Source: a bacterium
GTDB lineage: Bacteria > Actinomycetota > Acidimicrobiia > Acidimicrobiales > Bin134
NCBI GenBank assembly: GCA_026705465.1
Contig: JAPPAP010000025.1
Span: 186,001-250,000, forward strand
DNA length: 64,000 nucleotides
Direction: 5' to 3'
Shown here: piece by piece, positions 32,298 to 41,183 of the stretch
Layout: every line of letters begins with the position of its first letter
Position numbering within the stretch: position 1 is the stretch's first letter
Program-made: the position numbers and the translations under genes
Notes under the pieces: model-generated
What the model was told of the DNA's origin: nothing
Databases searched by the model: none
What the model saw: only the letters and a program-made list of their open reading frames with translations

Positions 32298-33395
32298 TTA
32301 GAAATCCTCGTCGAAGGCGACGTCGCCCTCTACGCCTACTTGGTAGGAGGCCACGGTGCGCTCGAAGAAGTTGGTCAGCTCCTGTACGTCTTGGAGCTCC
32401 ATGAACGAGAACGGGTTCTTGGAGCCGAACTGCTTAGGCAGACCGAGCTGGGTGAGGCGCTGGTCGGCCACGAATTCCAGGTAGCGGCGGGTGTCGGCCA
32501 CCGACATGCCGGGCACGCCCTGGCCAAGCAGATCTTCGGCGAACTGGTACTCGCAGTCCACCGCTTCGCGGATCATGGTGGTGACCTGCTCGCTGAGCTC
32601 GGCGTCGAACAGCTCTGGTTCCTCGGCCCGAACGGTGTTGACCACCTCGAGGGCGAAGTTCATGTGGCAGCTCTCGTCGCGGAACACCCAGTTGGTGCCG
32701 GCAGCCAGCCCGTTCAGCAGTCCCTTGGAGCGCAGGAAGTACACATAGGCGAACGCGGCGAAAAAGAACAGCCCCTCGATGCAGGTGGCAAAGCAGATCA
32801 GGTTCAATAGGAACTGGCGGCGCTGCTGGTGGGTGTCGCATTGGTCGATGTCGTCCATTGAATTCATCCACCGGAAGCAGAACTCGGCCTTCTGGCGGAT
32901 GGAGGGGATGTTGTCGATGGCGGCGAAAGCGGCCTCCCGCTCATCGAGGTCGGGGATGTAGTTGTCCAGCAGGGTCAGATAGAACTGAACGTGCAGAGCC
33001 TCCTCGTAGAGCTGCCGGGACAGATACATCCGAGCCTCGGGGGCGTTGACGTGCTTGTAAAGGTTCAGCACCAGGTTGTTGGCCACGATGGAGTCCCCAG
33101 TGGCGAAGAAGGCCACCAGCCGATTCACCAAGTGCTTCTCGGCGGGGAGCAGGGTGCGCTCCAGATCGACCAAGTCATCGGAGAAATCGATCTCGTCCAC
33201 TGTCCAGGTGTTCTTGATGGCGTCGCGGTACATGTCGAAGAACTGCGGATAGCGCATGGGGCGAAGCGTCAGCTTGAAGCCGGGATCAAGGATCCGCCCT
33301 AGGGCTGGAGTCGCCTCAGGCGCCGGAAGCGTCGATTCTGATGACGGGCTGAGGCCCAGTTCTTCTCCAAGGAGGGGGGTTTCTGCCAGAGCCAT
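32298..33395 (-). CDS. nrdB: Class I ribonucleotide reductase, small (radical) subunit
   Basis: This 365-residue protein starts at ATG 33393-33395, which overlaps the nrdA stop (TAATG) with GAGG about ten bases upstream. An ATG three codons earlier is less well placed. Ligands align with E. coli R2 at a constant offset of 17: Asp101, Glu132, His135 and the radical tyrosine Tyr139 (YEEALHVQFY). Thus it is a tyrosyl-radical diiron (or Mn/Fe) enzyme. Later ligands lie in FLLNLICFATCIEGLFFFAAF and CHMNFALEV. It supplies the radical for NrdA to make deoxyribonucleotides. It converges on the kinase gene. Confidence 0.95.
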   Translation of the reverse strand: MALAETPLLGEELGLSPSSESTLPAPEATPALGRILDPGFKLTLRPMRYPQFFDMYRDAIKNTWTVDEIDFSDDLVDLERTLLPAEKHLVNRLVAFFATGDSIVANNLVLNLYKHVNAPEARMYLSRQLYEEALHVQFYLTLLDNYIPDLDEREAAFAAIDNIPSIRQKAEFCFRWMNSMDDIDQCDTHQQRRQFLLNLICFATCIEGLFFFAAFAYVYFLRSKGLLNGLAAGTNWVFRDESCHMNFALEVVNTVRAEEPELFDAELSEQVTTMIREAVDCEYQFAEDLLGQGVPGMSVADTRRYLEFVADQRLTQLGLPKQFGSKNPFSFMELQDVQELTNFFERTVASYQVGVEGDVAFDEDF

Positions 33396-35824
33396 TATTC
33401 GCATGCCTCACAGGTCTCGGGGTTTTCCAAGGAGCAGGCCACCGCTTCGGCGTCGGTTACCGGGGCAGAAGCAGGGGCAGCGGGAGTACCGCCGGTGGTG
33501 GTCTGATTTATCCGGGTGGCTGGTCGGGATCTCAGGTAGTAGGTGGTTTTCAGCCCCGACTTCCAGGCGTGCGAGTACATGGAGCTGAGCTTGCCGATGG
33601 TGGGCGACTCCATGAACAAATTCAGCGACTGGGACTGGTCGATAAATGCCCCCCGGTCGGCGGCCATGTCGATGAGCGAGCGCTGGGGGAGCTCCCACGC
33701 CGTGCGGTATATCGACTTGAGGCCGTCGGGAATGCGCTCGATGTCGGCCACCGAGCCCTCGGATCGCTTGACGTCGGCGATCATCTGGTCGTCCCACAGG
33801 CCCAGTTCCTGGAGATCGCGGACCAGATAGCGGTTGATCTGTAAGAACTCACCGGAGAGGGTCTCCCGCTTGAACAGATTGGACACCTGGGGCTCGATGC
33901 ACTCGTAGCACCCGGCAATGGAGGCGATGGTGGCGGTGGGGGCGATGGCGATGAGCAGGGAGTTGCGAAGGCCGTGCTCGGCGATGCGGTCTCGCAGTGT
34001 CTGCCACCGGGCCGGATCGGAAGACTCCTTGTCCCACAGGTCGAATTGGAGCTGGCCGCTGGCCGCCCGGGTTTCGGGGAACGCCGAATGGGGTCCGTGC
34101 TTCTCGGCCAGCTCGGTAGAGGCCCACAAGGCGTTGAAATAGATCTCCTCGGAGATGCGGGCCGACAGTTGGCGAGCCTCGTCGCTGTCGAAGGGCATAG
34201 CCAAATGGAAGAACACGTCTTGGAGGCCCATAAGCCCCAGGCCCACTGGGCGCCACTTGGCATTGGAGTTGGCCGCCTCGGGGGTGGGGTAGAAGTTGAT
34301 GTCGATTACCCGGTCCAAGAAGGGCACGACGCTGCGGACGACCTCGCCCAGCCGTTCGAAGTCCATCTTGCCGGTATCGGTGTCGACAAATGCCCCCAGG
34401 TTGACCGAGCCCAGGTTGCACACTGCGGTCTCATCGGCGCTGGTGACCTCGATGATCTCGGTGCACAGGTTGGACAGGTGCACGGTGCGGCCTTCTTGGC
34501 CGGTTTGGTTGCACCGCAGGTTGGAGGCGTCCTTGAAGGTCATCCAGCCGTTGCCGGTCTGGGCCAGGCACCGCATCATGCGGCTGTAGAGCTGGCGGGC
34601 GGGTAGCTGGCGCTCGTACAGCCCGGCAGCCTCGGCTTCTGCATAAGCCTCCCGGAACTCATCCCCATACAGGTCTGTGAAATGGGGGACCTTCTTGGGG
34701 TCGAACAGCGACCACTGCCAGTCCTGCTCCACCCGCTCCATGAACAGATCGGGAACCCAGTTGGCCAAATTGAGGTTGTGGGCCCGGCGGTTGTGGTCGC
34801 CGGTGTTCTCTTTGAGCTCCAGGAAGTCCTCGATGTCGGCGTGCCAACTCTCCAGGTACACGCAGGCCGCGCCCTTGCGCTTGCCGCCCTGGTTGACGGC
34901 GGCCACAGAGCTGTCCAGGGTCTTGAGCCACGGCACGATGCCGTTGGACAGCCCGTTGGTGCCCCGGATGAGCGATCCCTTGGAGCGGATGCGGTGCCAG
35001 GCCACGCCGATGCCGCCGGCGAACTTGGATAGCCGGGCGATGTCGGTATAGCGCTCGTAGATGCCCTCCAGGCTGTCCTCGGGGGAGTCGAGCAGATAGC
35101 ACGACGACATCTGGGGATGGGCGGTGCCCGAGTTGAACAGGGTCGGGCTCGAGGGCAGGTAGGCCAGCGAGCTCATCAGGTCGTAGAAGGCGATGGCCTC
35201 ATCCGCATCCACCGACAGACCGCAGGCCACCCGCAAGAAGAAGTACTGGGGGGTCTCAATCACCTGGCGGGTGTCGGGATGGCGCAACAGGTAGCGGTCG
35301 TACACCGTGCGCAGGCCGAAGAACTCGAAGTTCCGATCGCGAAGCGAGCTGATGGAGGCATTCAGCGCCGGGGCGTGAGTTTCGGCGAAAGCAGCCGTCT
35401 CCTCGCTGATAAGGCCCAGGCTGTGGCCGGTTTTGATCGACTCGGTGAACCACGGGATGTTCTGGTTGCGGACCTCTTTGTCGATGCAGGTGGACAGGAG
35501 GCGGGCAGCCAGCTTGGAGTAGTGGGGCTCGGTGACGATCAGCCCGGCCGCGGTGCGGATGGACAGCTCATCCAGTTCTCGGGTGGTGGCCCCATCGGCC
35601 AAGGCGGAGATGGTCCGGGTGGCCACCCGCATCGGGTCGACTCCCACCAGTCCCTCGGCACAGCGGGCCACCGCGTTGACGATCTTGTTGACGTCGACCG
35701 GTTCCAACTCTCCGTTGCGCTTTCGCACCCGCATCCCGGTGTCGCCGGTTGCCTGATCCCCGTTCTGGACGGCATCGGACCCGTTGGTGCCTACTGCGGC
35801 CAGTGGCTCCTGTATGAGTGTCAT
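33395..35824 (-). CDS. nrdA: Class I ribonucleotide reductase, large (catalytic) subunit
   Basis: This 809-residue protein starts at ATG 35822-35824 with GGGGGG nearby. Residues about 30-115 form an ATP-cone allosteric domain (VRKRNGELEPVDVNKIV). The ten-stranded barrel has NLCTEIIEV, CNLGSVNLGAFVD and PTATIASIAGCYECIEP. The C-terminal CEACE carries the shuttle cysteine pair that re-reduces the active site. It converts ribonucleoside diphosphates to deoxy forms with the radical from NrdB. The operon order is nrdA then nrdB. A promoter and an inverted repeat lie upstream at 35868-35943. Confidence 0.95.
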   Translation of the reverse strand: MTLIQEPLAAVGTNGSDAVQNGDQATGDTGMRVRKRNGELEPVDVNKIVNAVARCAEGLVGVDPMRVATRTISALADGATTRELDELSIRTAAGLIVTEPHYSKLAARLLSTCIDKEVRNQNIPWFTESIKTGHSLGLISEETAAFAETHAPALNASISSLRDRNFEFFGLRTVYDRYLLRHPDTRQVIETPQYFFLRVACGLSVDADEAIAFYDLMSSLAYLPSSPTLFNSGTAHPQMSSCYLLDSPEDSLEGIYERYTDIARLSKFAGGIGVAWHRIRSKGSLIRGTNGLSNGIVPWLKTLDSSVAAVNQGGKRKGAACVYLESWHADIEDFLELKENTGDHNRRAHNLNLANWVPDLFMERVEQDWQWSLFDPKKVPHFTDLYGDEFREAYAEAEAAGLYERQLPARQLYSRMMRCLAQTGNGWMTFKDASNLRCNQTGQEGRTVHLSNLCTEIIEVTSADETAVCNLGSVNLGAFVDTDTGKMDFERLGEVVRSVVPFLDRVIDINFYPTPEAANSNAKWRPVGLGLMGLQDVFFHLAMPFDSDEARQLSARISEEIYFNALWASTELAEKHGPHSAFPETRAASGQLQFDLWDKESSDPARWQTLRDRIAEHGLRNSLLIAIAPTATIASIAGCYECIEPQVSNLFKRETLSGEFLQINRYLVRDLQELGLWDDQMIADVKRSEGSVADIERIPDGLKSIYRTAWELPQRSLIDMAADRGAFIDQSQSLNLFMESPTIGKLSSMYSHAWKSGLKTTYYLRSRPATRINQTTTGGTPAAPASAPVTDAEAVACSLENPETCEACE

Positions 35825-35867
35825 CAGTCCCCCCTGCGGACGAGGCTTGTCAGCGCGAAGTTCTCAA

Positions 35868-35897
35868 AGTGTAATTACAAAGGGGAAACTTCATCAA
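35868..35897 (-). promoter_or_regulatory. nrdAB promoter (TTGATG-18-TACACT)
   Basis: On the minus strand TTGATG (35897-35892) and TACACT (35873-35868) are 18 bp apart, with the nrdA ATG 43 bp further on. The -10 overlaps a perfect palindrome TGTAATTACA (35879-35870). It does not match a standard NrdR box well. Confidence 0.5.
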
Positions 35898-35904
35898 TGA
35901 ACTT

Positions 35905-35943
35905 CTTGAGCGCGACGCTATAACCAGGGATTTCGCGCTCAAG
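35905..35943 (-). promoter_or_regulatory. Inverted repeat upstream of the nrdAB promoter
   Basis: CTTGAGCGCGA (35905-35915) and TCGCGCTCAAG (35933-35943) are perfect 11 bp arms with a 17 bp spacer. The repeat lies just upstream of the -35 box and is a candidate activator or repressor site. Confidence 0.5.
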
Positions 35944-35974
35944 GAATTTCTCAAGGTGCTCCAGAAGGCTCTTT

Positions 35975-35997
35975 GGCGCGCGCGGGCGCGCGCGCGG
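35975..35997 (-). terminator. Alternating GC palindrome after modC
   Basis: A (GC)-rich self-complementary run lies immediately after the modC stop. It can form a hairpin or left-handed DNA and probably separates modC from nrdAB transcription. Confidence 0.5.
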
Positions 35998-35998
35998 A

Positions 35999-37039
35999 TT
36001 ACGCCTCCCGGACGGTCAATTCGGTGGCCTTGAGAGCGGCCCAGCACTTCGATCCGGCGCTGAGGCCGAGCTCGCTGGCGGCCTGGGGCGTGACCCATAC
36101 ATGGCAGGGTGCCGGTGCCCCTAACAGCACCCGTACGCGGTCGCTCTCGGGCTGGATGCGGGCCACCTCGGCCTCCCAGGTGTTGCGGGCGCTGGTGTGG
36201 GGCTGGGCCGTTGACAGAGTGACGGCGGCGGGGGAGAAGGTGACCAGTACTGGTCCGGTCATGGGCGTGGCCGTGGTGAGGGCGAGCCCGCAGTCAAGGG
36301 CCACTTGGGTACCGGCGGCATGCCCGGTGAGCAAGTTGATGTCCAGAAGTCCGGCGGTCCACGGAGTTCGGGGGTCGGCAGTCACCTCCTCGGGGGTGCC
36401 GGCCTGCACAATCTGTCCCTGCTCCATGACGAGGAGTTGGTCGGCCAGCACCCGGGTCTCCACCGGGTCGTGAGTGATCAGCACTCGGGTGGCGGGAATG
36501 TCGGCCAACAGGTGGCGAACGTCGGTGCGGGTCTCGGCGTCGAGGGAGGCCAGAGATTCGTCGAGCAGCAGCACGTCGGGCTGGCAGGCTGCGGCCCGGG
36601 CCAAACCCACCCGCTGGGCCTGACCGCCGGAGAGCTGGGTGGGACGCAGGTGGGCCAAGTCGGCCAGCCCCAGCTTTTGGAGCCACCCCTCTGCTTGCTG
36701 GCGGGCCGGTCGGGTGGCCATACCCGAGCACCGAGGGCCGAACGCCACATTGTCCAGCACGCTGAGGTGGGGAAACAGCAGGTTGTGCTGGCTGTGCAAG
36801 GCGATGGGGCGGCGGTCGGAGGGCACCCAGATACCTTGAGCAGGATTGTCGACCACCTGACCAGCCAGCGCGATCTTGCCCTGTTGCAAGGGGATCAGCC
36901 CGGCCAGCGCATGAATCAAGGTGGTCTTGCCTGCCCCGTTGGGACCGACGATGGCGGTGCAGCTTCCTTGGGGGGCGTCGAACACGGCTTGGATAGTGAA
37001 GCCTCCGGTGGCGGCGTGGATCTCGGCTTGGATGCTCAT
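35999..37039 (-). CDS. modC: Molybdate ABC transporter ATP-binding protein
   Basis: This 346-residue protein starts at ATG 37037-37039, overlapping the modB stop by four bases. It has Walker A GPNGAGKTTLIHALAG near residue 33, signature LSGGQAQRVGLARA, Walker B VLLLDESLASLD and switch VLITHDPVE. A C-terminal MOP/TOBE domain (about 285-346) would bind oxyanion for regulation. It energises molybdate (or tungstate) import with ModB and ModA. The last gene of the modABC set, it ends at the alternating GC palindrome. Confidence 0.92.
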   Translation of the reverse strand: MSIQAEIHAATGGFTIQAVFDAPQGSCTAIVGPNGAGKTTLIHALAGLIPLQQGKIALAGQVVDNPAQGIWVPSDRRPIALHSQHNLLFPHLSVLDNVAFGPRCSGMATRPARQQAEGWLQKLGLADLAHLRPTQLSGGQAQRVGLARAAACQPDVLLLDESLASLDAETRTDVRHLLADIPATRVLITHDPVETRVLADQLLVMEQGQIVQAGTPEEVTADPRTPWTAGLLDINLLTGHAAGTQVALDCGLALTTATPMTGPVLVTFSPAAVTLSTAQPHTSARNTWEAEVARIQPESDRVRVLLGAPAPCHVWVTPQAASELGLSAGSKCWAALKATELTVREA

Positions 37040-37890
37040 GACGGGGACGTCTTTGTGGAGTCAGCGGGCTGGCGGGTGCGGGGGGCGATCCAGCGGTGGC
37101 GCAGGCCGATGAGCACAAGCAGCGACACCCCGATCAGCAGCACCGACATGGCAATGGCTGTCTCTGGTTGGCCGGCCTCGTTGGCCTGGGCGATGGCCAA
37201 TGGCAGCGTGCGGGTGCGGCCCGGATGGTTGCCGGCGAAGGTAATGGTGGCGCCGAACTCGCCCAGGGCCCGGGCCCAAGACAGGGTGGCCCCTGCGGCC
37301 AGCGACGGGGCCAGCAGCGGCAGGGTGACCCGGCGAAAAACGGTCCAGCGTCGGGCGCCCAAGGTGGCCGCAGCCGACTCCAAACGGGGGTCGAGCTGGC
37401 GCAGGCCGGCCTCGGCGGTGATCACGAAGAACGGCATCGACACGAATGCGGCGGCGATCACCGCGCCCGCGGTGGTGCCGATGAGGGTGTCCAGGCCGAA
37501 CCAGTTGTGCAGCGCTCGACCCACGAGCCCCCGGCGACCGAGGGCGAAAAACAGGGCGATGCCGCCTACTACGGGAGGGAGCACCATGGGCAGCAGCACG
37601 ACGGCCCGCACCAGCGCCCGGCCCCGGAATGACAGTCGGGCCAACACCCAGGCCAGAGGCAGACCCAGCACCACCGAGGCCGCCGCGGCCAGAAGCGACA
37701 CCACCACTGACACCCGGAGGGCTTCCAGGGTGGCGGTTTCGCCCAGTGTGGTGCCCAGCGACGACCACGGCGTCCGCTGCAACAGGCCCACCAGGGGCAG
37801 CGCCAACACCGCTACTGCGATGAGGGCCATCACCACGATGGCGATAGGTGGCCGGCGGTTCGACTCTTTGGAGGAGGCCCGGTCGGTCAT
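37036..37890 (-). CDS. modB: Molybdate ABC transporter permease
   Basis: This 284-residue membrane protein starts at ATG 37888-37890, overlapping the modA stop. It has about six membrane segments and the cytoplasmic loop typical of importer permeases, SWARALGEFGATITFAGN (EAA-type motif that contacts ModC). Four-base overlaps on both sides show tight co-translation of modABC. Confidence 0.92.
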   Translation of the reverse strand: MTDRASSKESNRRPPIAIVVMALIAVAVLALPLVGLLQRTPWSSLGTTLGETATLEALRVSVVVSLLAAAASVVLGLPLAWVLARLSFRGRALVRAVVLLPMVLPPVVGGIALFFALGRRGLVGRALHNWFGLDTLIGTTAGAVIAAAFVSMPFFVITAEAGLRQLDPRLESAAATLGARRWTVFRRVTLPLLAPSLAAGATLSWARALGEFGATITFAGNHPGRTRTLPLAIAQANEAGQPETAIAMSVLLIGVSLLVLIGLRHRWIAPRTRQPADSTKTSPS

Positions 37891-38621
37891 GGGGTATCGA
37901 ATCCGTGGCTCCAGAGGATGCGCTGGCCGTCAGGACCGAGGACGAAATCCACGAAATCGGCCGCAACGGCCCGTTCGCTGACTGCGGCCACTGGATAGTC
38001 GTTGAAGCGAATCTGGGGGCCGAGGGGCACGGCGGCCACTTTGTCGCCGCCTGCCGCCACGTCGGTGGCATACATCAGACCCGCGTCGGCCTCGCCCAGC
38101 GTCACTTTGGTGAGCACGGCCCGCACGCTTGTTTCCTCGGTGTCGGGGTCAGCCTCGATCCCAGCGTCCAAAAGCACGGCCTGGGCGAGGGCACCGCAGG
38201 GCACCTCGGGGGCGCATGCTGCCAAAACCAAGTCGTCATTGGACAGGTCTTCGAGTGCGGTCACGTTGCCGGGGTTGTCGATCGGCACCACCAAAGCCAG
38301 TCGGTTGCGGACGAACAAAACAGGGGGTGTGGCGGTGCGCCCTTCGGCCACGACCCGGCTCATGGTGGCGGCGTTGGCCGATGCGAACACGTCGGCCCGG
38401 GCGCCGGCGCTGATCTGGGCGGACAGTCGAGCGCTGCCCGCGAAGTTGAGCTTCACGTCGATATCGGGATTGGCGGCCTCGTACTCGGTGGCCAGGTCCT
38501 CGAACGCCTCCGACAGCGATGCTGCTGCGTACACCGTCACCGTGGTCTCGCCTCCACCCCCGCATCCTGTCACCATCCAGGCCAGAACCCCGGCCAGAAC
38601 ACCGAGGCCCAGTGTGCGCAT
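37887..38621 (-). CDS. modA: Molybdate-binding lipoprotein
   Basis: This 244-residue protein starts at ATG 38619-38621. The signal peptide ends in a lipobox with Cys20 (VTGCGGGG). The mature protein starts TVTVYAAASLSEAFEDLA, the ModA hallmark with oxyanion-binding serines, and has NFAGSARLSAQI and GEADAGLMYATDV. It captures molybdate or tungstate outside the membrane for ModBC. It begins one base after the valS stop region, so it is probably transcribed with valS. Confidence 0.92.
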   Translation of the reverse strand: MRTLGLGVLAGVLAWMVTGCGGGGETTVTVYAAASLSEAFEDLATEYEAANPDIDVKLNFAGSARLSAQISAGARADVFASANAATMSRVVAEGRTATPPVLFVRNRLALVVPIDNPGNVTALEDLSNDDLVLAACAPEVPCGALAQAVLLDAGIEADPDTEETSVRAVLTKVTLGEADAGLMYATDVAAGGDKVAAVPLGPQIRFNDYPVAAVSERAVAADFVDFVLGPDGQRILWSHGFDTP

Positions 38622-38622
38622 G

Positions 38623-41163
38623 TCAGGCCGCGGACTCGGTTTCCAGTTCCGCGGTCACCGACAGCTCCAGACCCACCGCGGTGAGCAGTTCCCGACACCG
38701 TCCGGCATCGGCCACGTCGTCGGCCACCTGCTCCAAGATGGCCAGCCGCTCGGCGGTATCGGTGACGGTGGCGGTGGTGACCGCGGTAGCCAGCCGCACT
38801 TTGGCGTCGCTCTTGATGCGGCGGATCTCCCGCAGGGCGTCGGCCGCCACTGCAGTGGCCGAGGGGTTCACGTCGCCGGCCGCGGCCCGCAGCTCTGCGG
38901 CGTTTGGCCAGGCCGAGCGGTGTACCGAGCCCTCCTGCCACCACGACCACACCTCTTCGGTCACATAGGGCAAGAACGGGGCGAACAACTTGAGATAGGC
39001 GGTGAGGGCCGTTTCCAGTGTGTAGCGGGCCGACTCACCCGCTGGCCCGCCCCGGCCGCCGTAGGCCCGGTTCTTCACCAGCTCCAGGTAGTCGTCGGTG
39101 AACGACCAGAACGACGTCTCGGTGCTCTCCAAGGCTCGGGCGTAGTCACCTTTGTCAAAGGCGGCGGTGGCGTCGTCGATCAGATCAGCCAGATGCCCGA
39201 GTAGAGCCCGGTCGAGGGTCTCGGTGGCTTGGGCATTGGCGGCGGGCTCTTGGCCGAGCACGAATCGGCTGGCGTTGAGGATCTTCACCGCCAGGCGCCG
39301 GCCTACCTTCATCTGGCCCTCCTCGAAGGCGGTGTCGGTGCCGGGCCGTCCCGACGATGCCCAGTAGCGGAGGGCGTCGGCGCCGAATGACTCCAGGGTG
39401 TCCATGGGGGTGACCACGTTGCCCTTGGACTTGGACATCTTCTTGCGGTCGGGGTCGAGCACCCATCCGGAGATGGCCGCGGTGGTCCACGGCAAGCCGC
39501 TGTGCTCGAAGTGGGCCCGGGTCACGGTGGCGAACAGCCAAGTGCGGATGATCTCGTGGGCTTGGGGGCGCAGATCCATGGGGAAGGTGCGCTCGAACAG
39601 GTCGGGGTCGTCCTCCCAGTAGCAGGCGATCTGGGGGCTGAGCGAGGAGGTGGCCCACGTGTCCATCACGTCGGGGTCGGCGGTGAACCCTTCGGGCTGG
39701 TCCCGCTGGTCTTCGGTGTAGCCCGGAGGAGTGTCCGAGGAGGGGTCGATGGGGAGGCTGGCCTCGTCGGCGGCGATGGGGTGGTCGTAGTCGGGCTGTC
39801 GGTCGGCATCCAGCGGATACCAGATGGGGAAGGGGACGCCGAAGAAGCGCTGGCGGCTGATGAGCCAGTCGCCGTTCAACCCGCCAACCCAGTTCTCATA
39901 GCGGACCCGCATGTGCTCGGGTACCCAGTTGAGCTCCCGGCCCCGCTGGATGAGGGCGTCGCGCAGGGCCTGGTCGCGCCCGCCGTTGCGGATGTACCAC
40001 TGGCGGGAGGTGACTATTTCGAGGGGGCGCTGGCCCTTCTCGAAGAACTTTACCGGGTGGGTGATGGGCTGGGGCTCGCCGATCAGCTCGCCCGACTCGG
40101 TGAGCAGTTCGACCATGCGCTGCTGGGCCCCGTTGATGGTGCGCCCGGCAATCTCGGCGTAGGGGGCGGGATCGATCCCCCCTGGTGCGTCGGGCACCAG
40201 GCGGCCGCCCCGGTCGACGATGGCCCGCACCGGCAGGTCCAGCTCCCGCCACCAGGTCACGTCGGTGGTGTCGCCGAAGGTGCAGATCATGGCCGTGCCG
40301 GTGCCCTTTTCGGGGTCGGCCAGCTGATGGGCCACCATGGGGACCGACGCCTTGAACAGCGGGGTTGTGATGGTCTGGCCAAATAGGGGCTGGTAGCGCT
40401 GGTCGTCGGGATGCGCCACCACGGCGACGCACGCGGCCAGCAGTTCGGGCCGGGTGGTATCGATCAGCAGGTCGCTGCCGTCGGGGCGCTTGAAGGCCAG
40501 GCGGTGGTAGGCGCCGGGGCGCTCCCGGTCTTCCAGTTCGGCTTGGGCCACCGCGGTGCGAAAGGTCACGTCCCAAAGGCTGGGGGCCTCGCTTTGGTAG
40601 GCCTCGCCTCGGGCCAGGTTGCGCAGGAAAGCCCGCTGGGAGGCTCGCCGGCTGCGCTCATCGATGGTGGCGTAAGTGAGGGTCCAGTCGATGGACAGGC
40701 CCAAGCGGCGCCAGAGTTCCTCGAAGGCCTGCTCGTCGGTGGCGGTGAGCTGTTCGCACAGCTCGACGAAGTTGCGCCGGGAGATGGGGACCTGGTCTTT
40801 GCCGGGCTCGTCGGGGGGCTGGAAGTCGGGGTCGTAGGGGAGAGAGGGGTCGCAGCGGACGCCGAAGTAGTTCTGCACCCGGCGCTCGGTGGGCAGGCCG
40901 TTGTCGTCCCAACCCATGGGGTAGTACACCTGCTTGCCCTGCATGCGTCGGTAGCGGGCGAGGGTGTCGGTGTGGGTGTAGCTGAAGATGTGGCCGACGT
41001 GGAGGCTTCCGCTGACAGTGGGGGGTGGGGTGTCGATTGAGTAGACCTGATCGCGGGTCGCGGTGCGGTCGAACCTATACGTGCCGTTGGCTTCCCAGAT
41101 TTCGTCCCACTTGGCTTCGAGGCCCTCGAGCGCGGGCTTCTCGGGGACATTGCGGGCGGTCAT
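38623..41163 (-). CDS. valS: Valyl-tRNA synthetase
   Basis: This 846-residue protein starts at ATG 41161-41163 (MTARNVPEKP). The frame runs further upstream into psuG territory without homology. Class I motifs are PPTVSGSLHVGHIFSYTHTD (HIGH form HVGH) and DRKKMSKSKGN (KMSKS). The CP1 editing domain lies between them, and the anticodon-binding domain follows at about 600-760. The opening DNGLPTERRVQNYFG is the actinobacterial/archaeal-like version. A short C-terminal helical arm is present. psuG ends 20 bp upstream and modA begins one base downstream on the same strand. Confidence 0.94.
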   Translation of the reverse strand: MTARNVPEKPALEGLEAKWDEIWEANGTYRFDRTATRDQVYSIDTPPPTVSGSLHVGHIFSYTHTDTLARYRRMQGKQVYYPMGWDDNGLPTERRVQNYFGVRCDPSLPYDPDFQPPDEPGKDQVPISRRNFVELCEQLTATDEQAFEELWRRLGLSIDWTLTYATIDERSRRASQRAFLRNLARGEAYQSEAPSLWDVTFRTAVAQAELEDRERPGAYHRLAFKRPDGSDLLIDTTRPELLAACVAVVAHPDDQRYQPLFGQTITTPLFKASVPMVAHQLADPEKGTGTAMICTFGDTTDVTWWRELDLPVRAIVDRGGRLVPDAPGGIDPAPYAEIAGRTINGAQQRMVELLTESGELIGEPQPITHPVKFFEKGQRPLEIVTSRQWYIRNGGRDQALRDALIQRGRELNWVPEHMRVRYENWVGGLNGDWLISRQRFFGVPFPIWYPLDADRQPDYDHPIAADEASLPIDPSSDTPPGYTEDQRDQPEGFTADPDVMDTWATSSLSPQIACYWEDDPDLFERTFPMDLRPQAHEIIRTWLFATVTRAHFEHSGLPWTTAAISGWVLDPDRKKMSKSKGNVVTPMDTLESFGADALRYWASSGRPGTDTAFEEGQMKVGRRLAVKILNASRFVLGQEPAANAQATETLDRALLGHLADLIDDATAAFDKGDYARALESTETSFWSFTDDYLELVKNRAYGGRGGPAGESARYTLETALTAYLKLFAPFLPYVTEEVWSWWQEGSVHRSAWPNAAELRAAAGDVNPSATAVAADALREIRRIKSDAKVRLATAVTTATVTDTAERLAILEQVADDVADAGRCRELLTAVGLELSVTAELETESAA

Positions 41164-41183
41164 CGCCTGGTCATCGTACTTGG

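Noticed and set aside
36305-37981. A 558-codon open frame on the plus strand
   Set aside because: It lies entirely opposite modABC, whose products are unmistakable, and its translation is low-complexity Gly/Gln/Arg-rich, as expected from the complement of high-GC codons.
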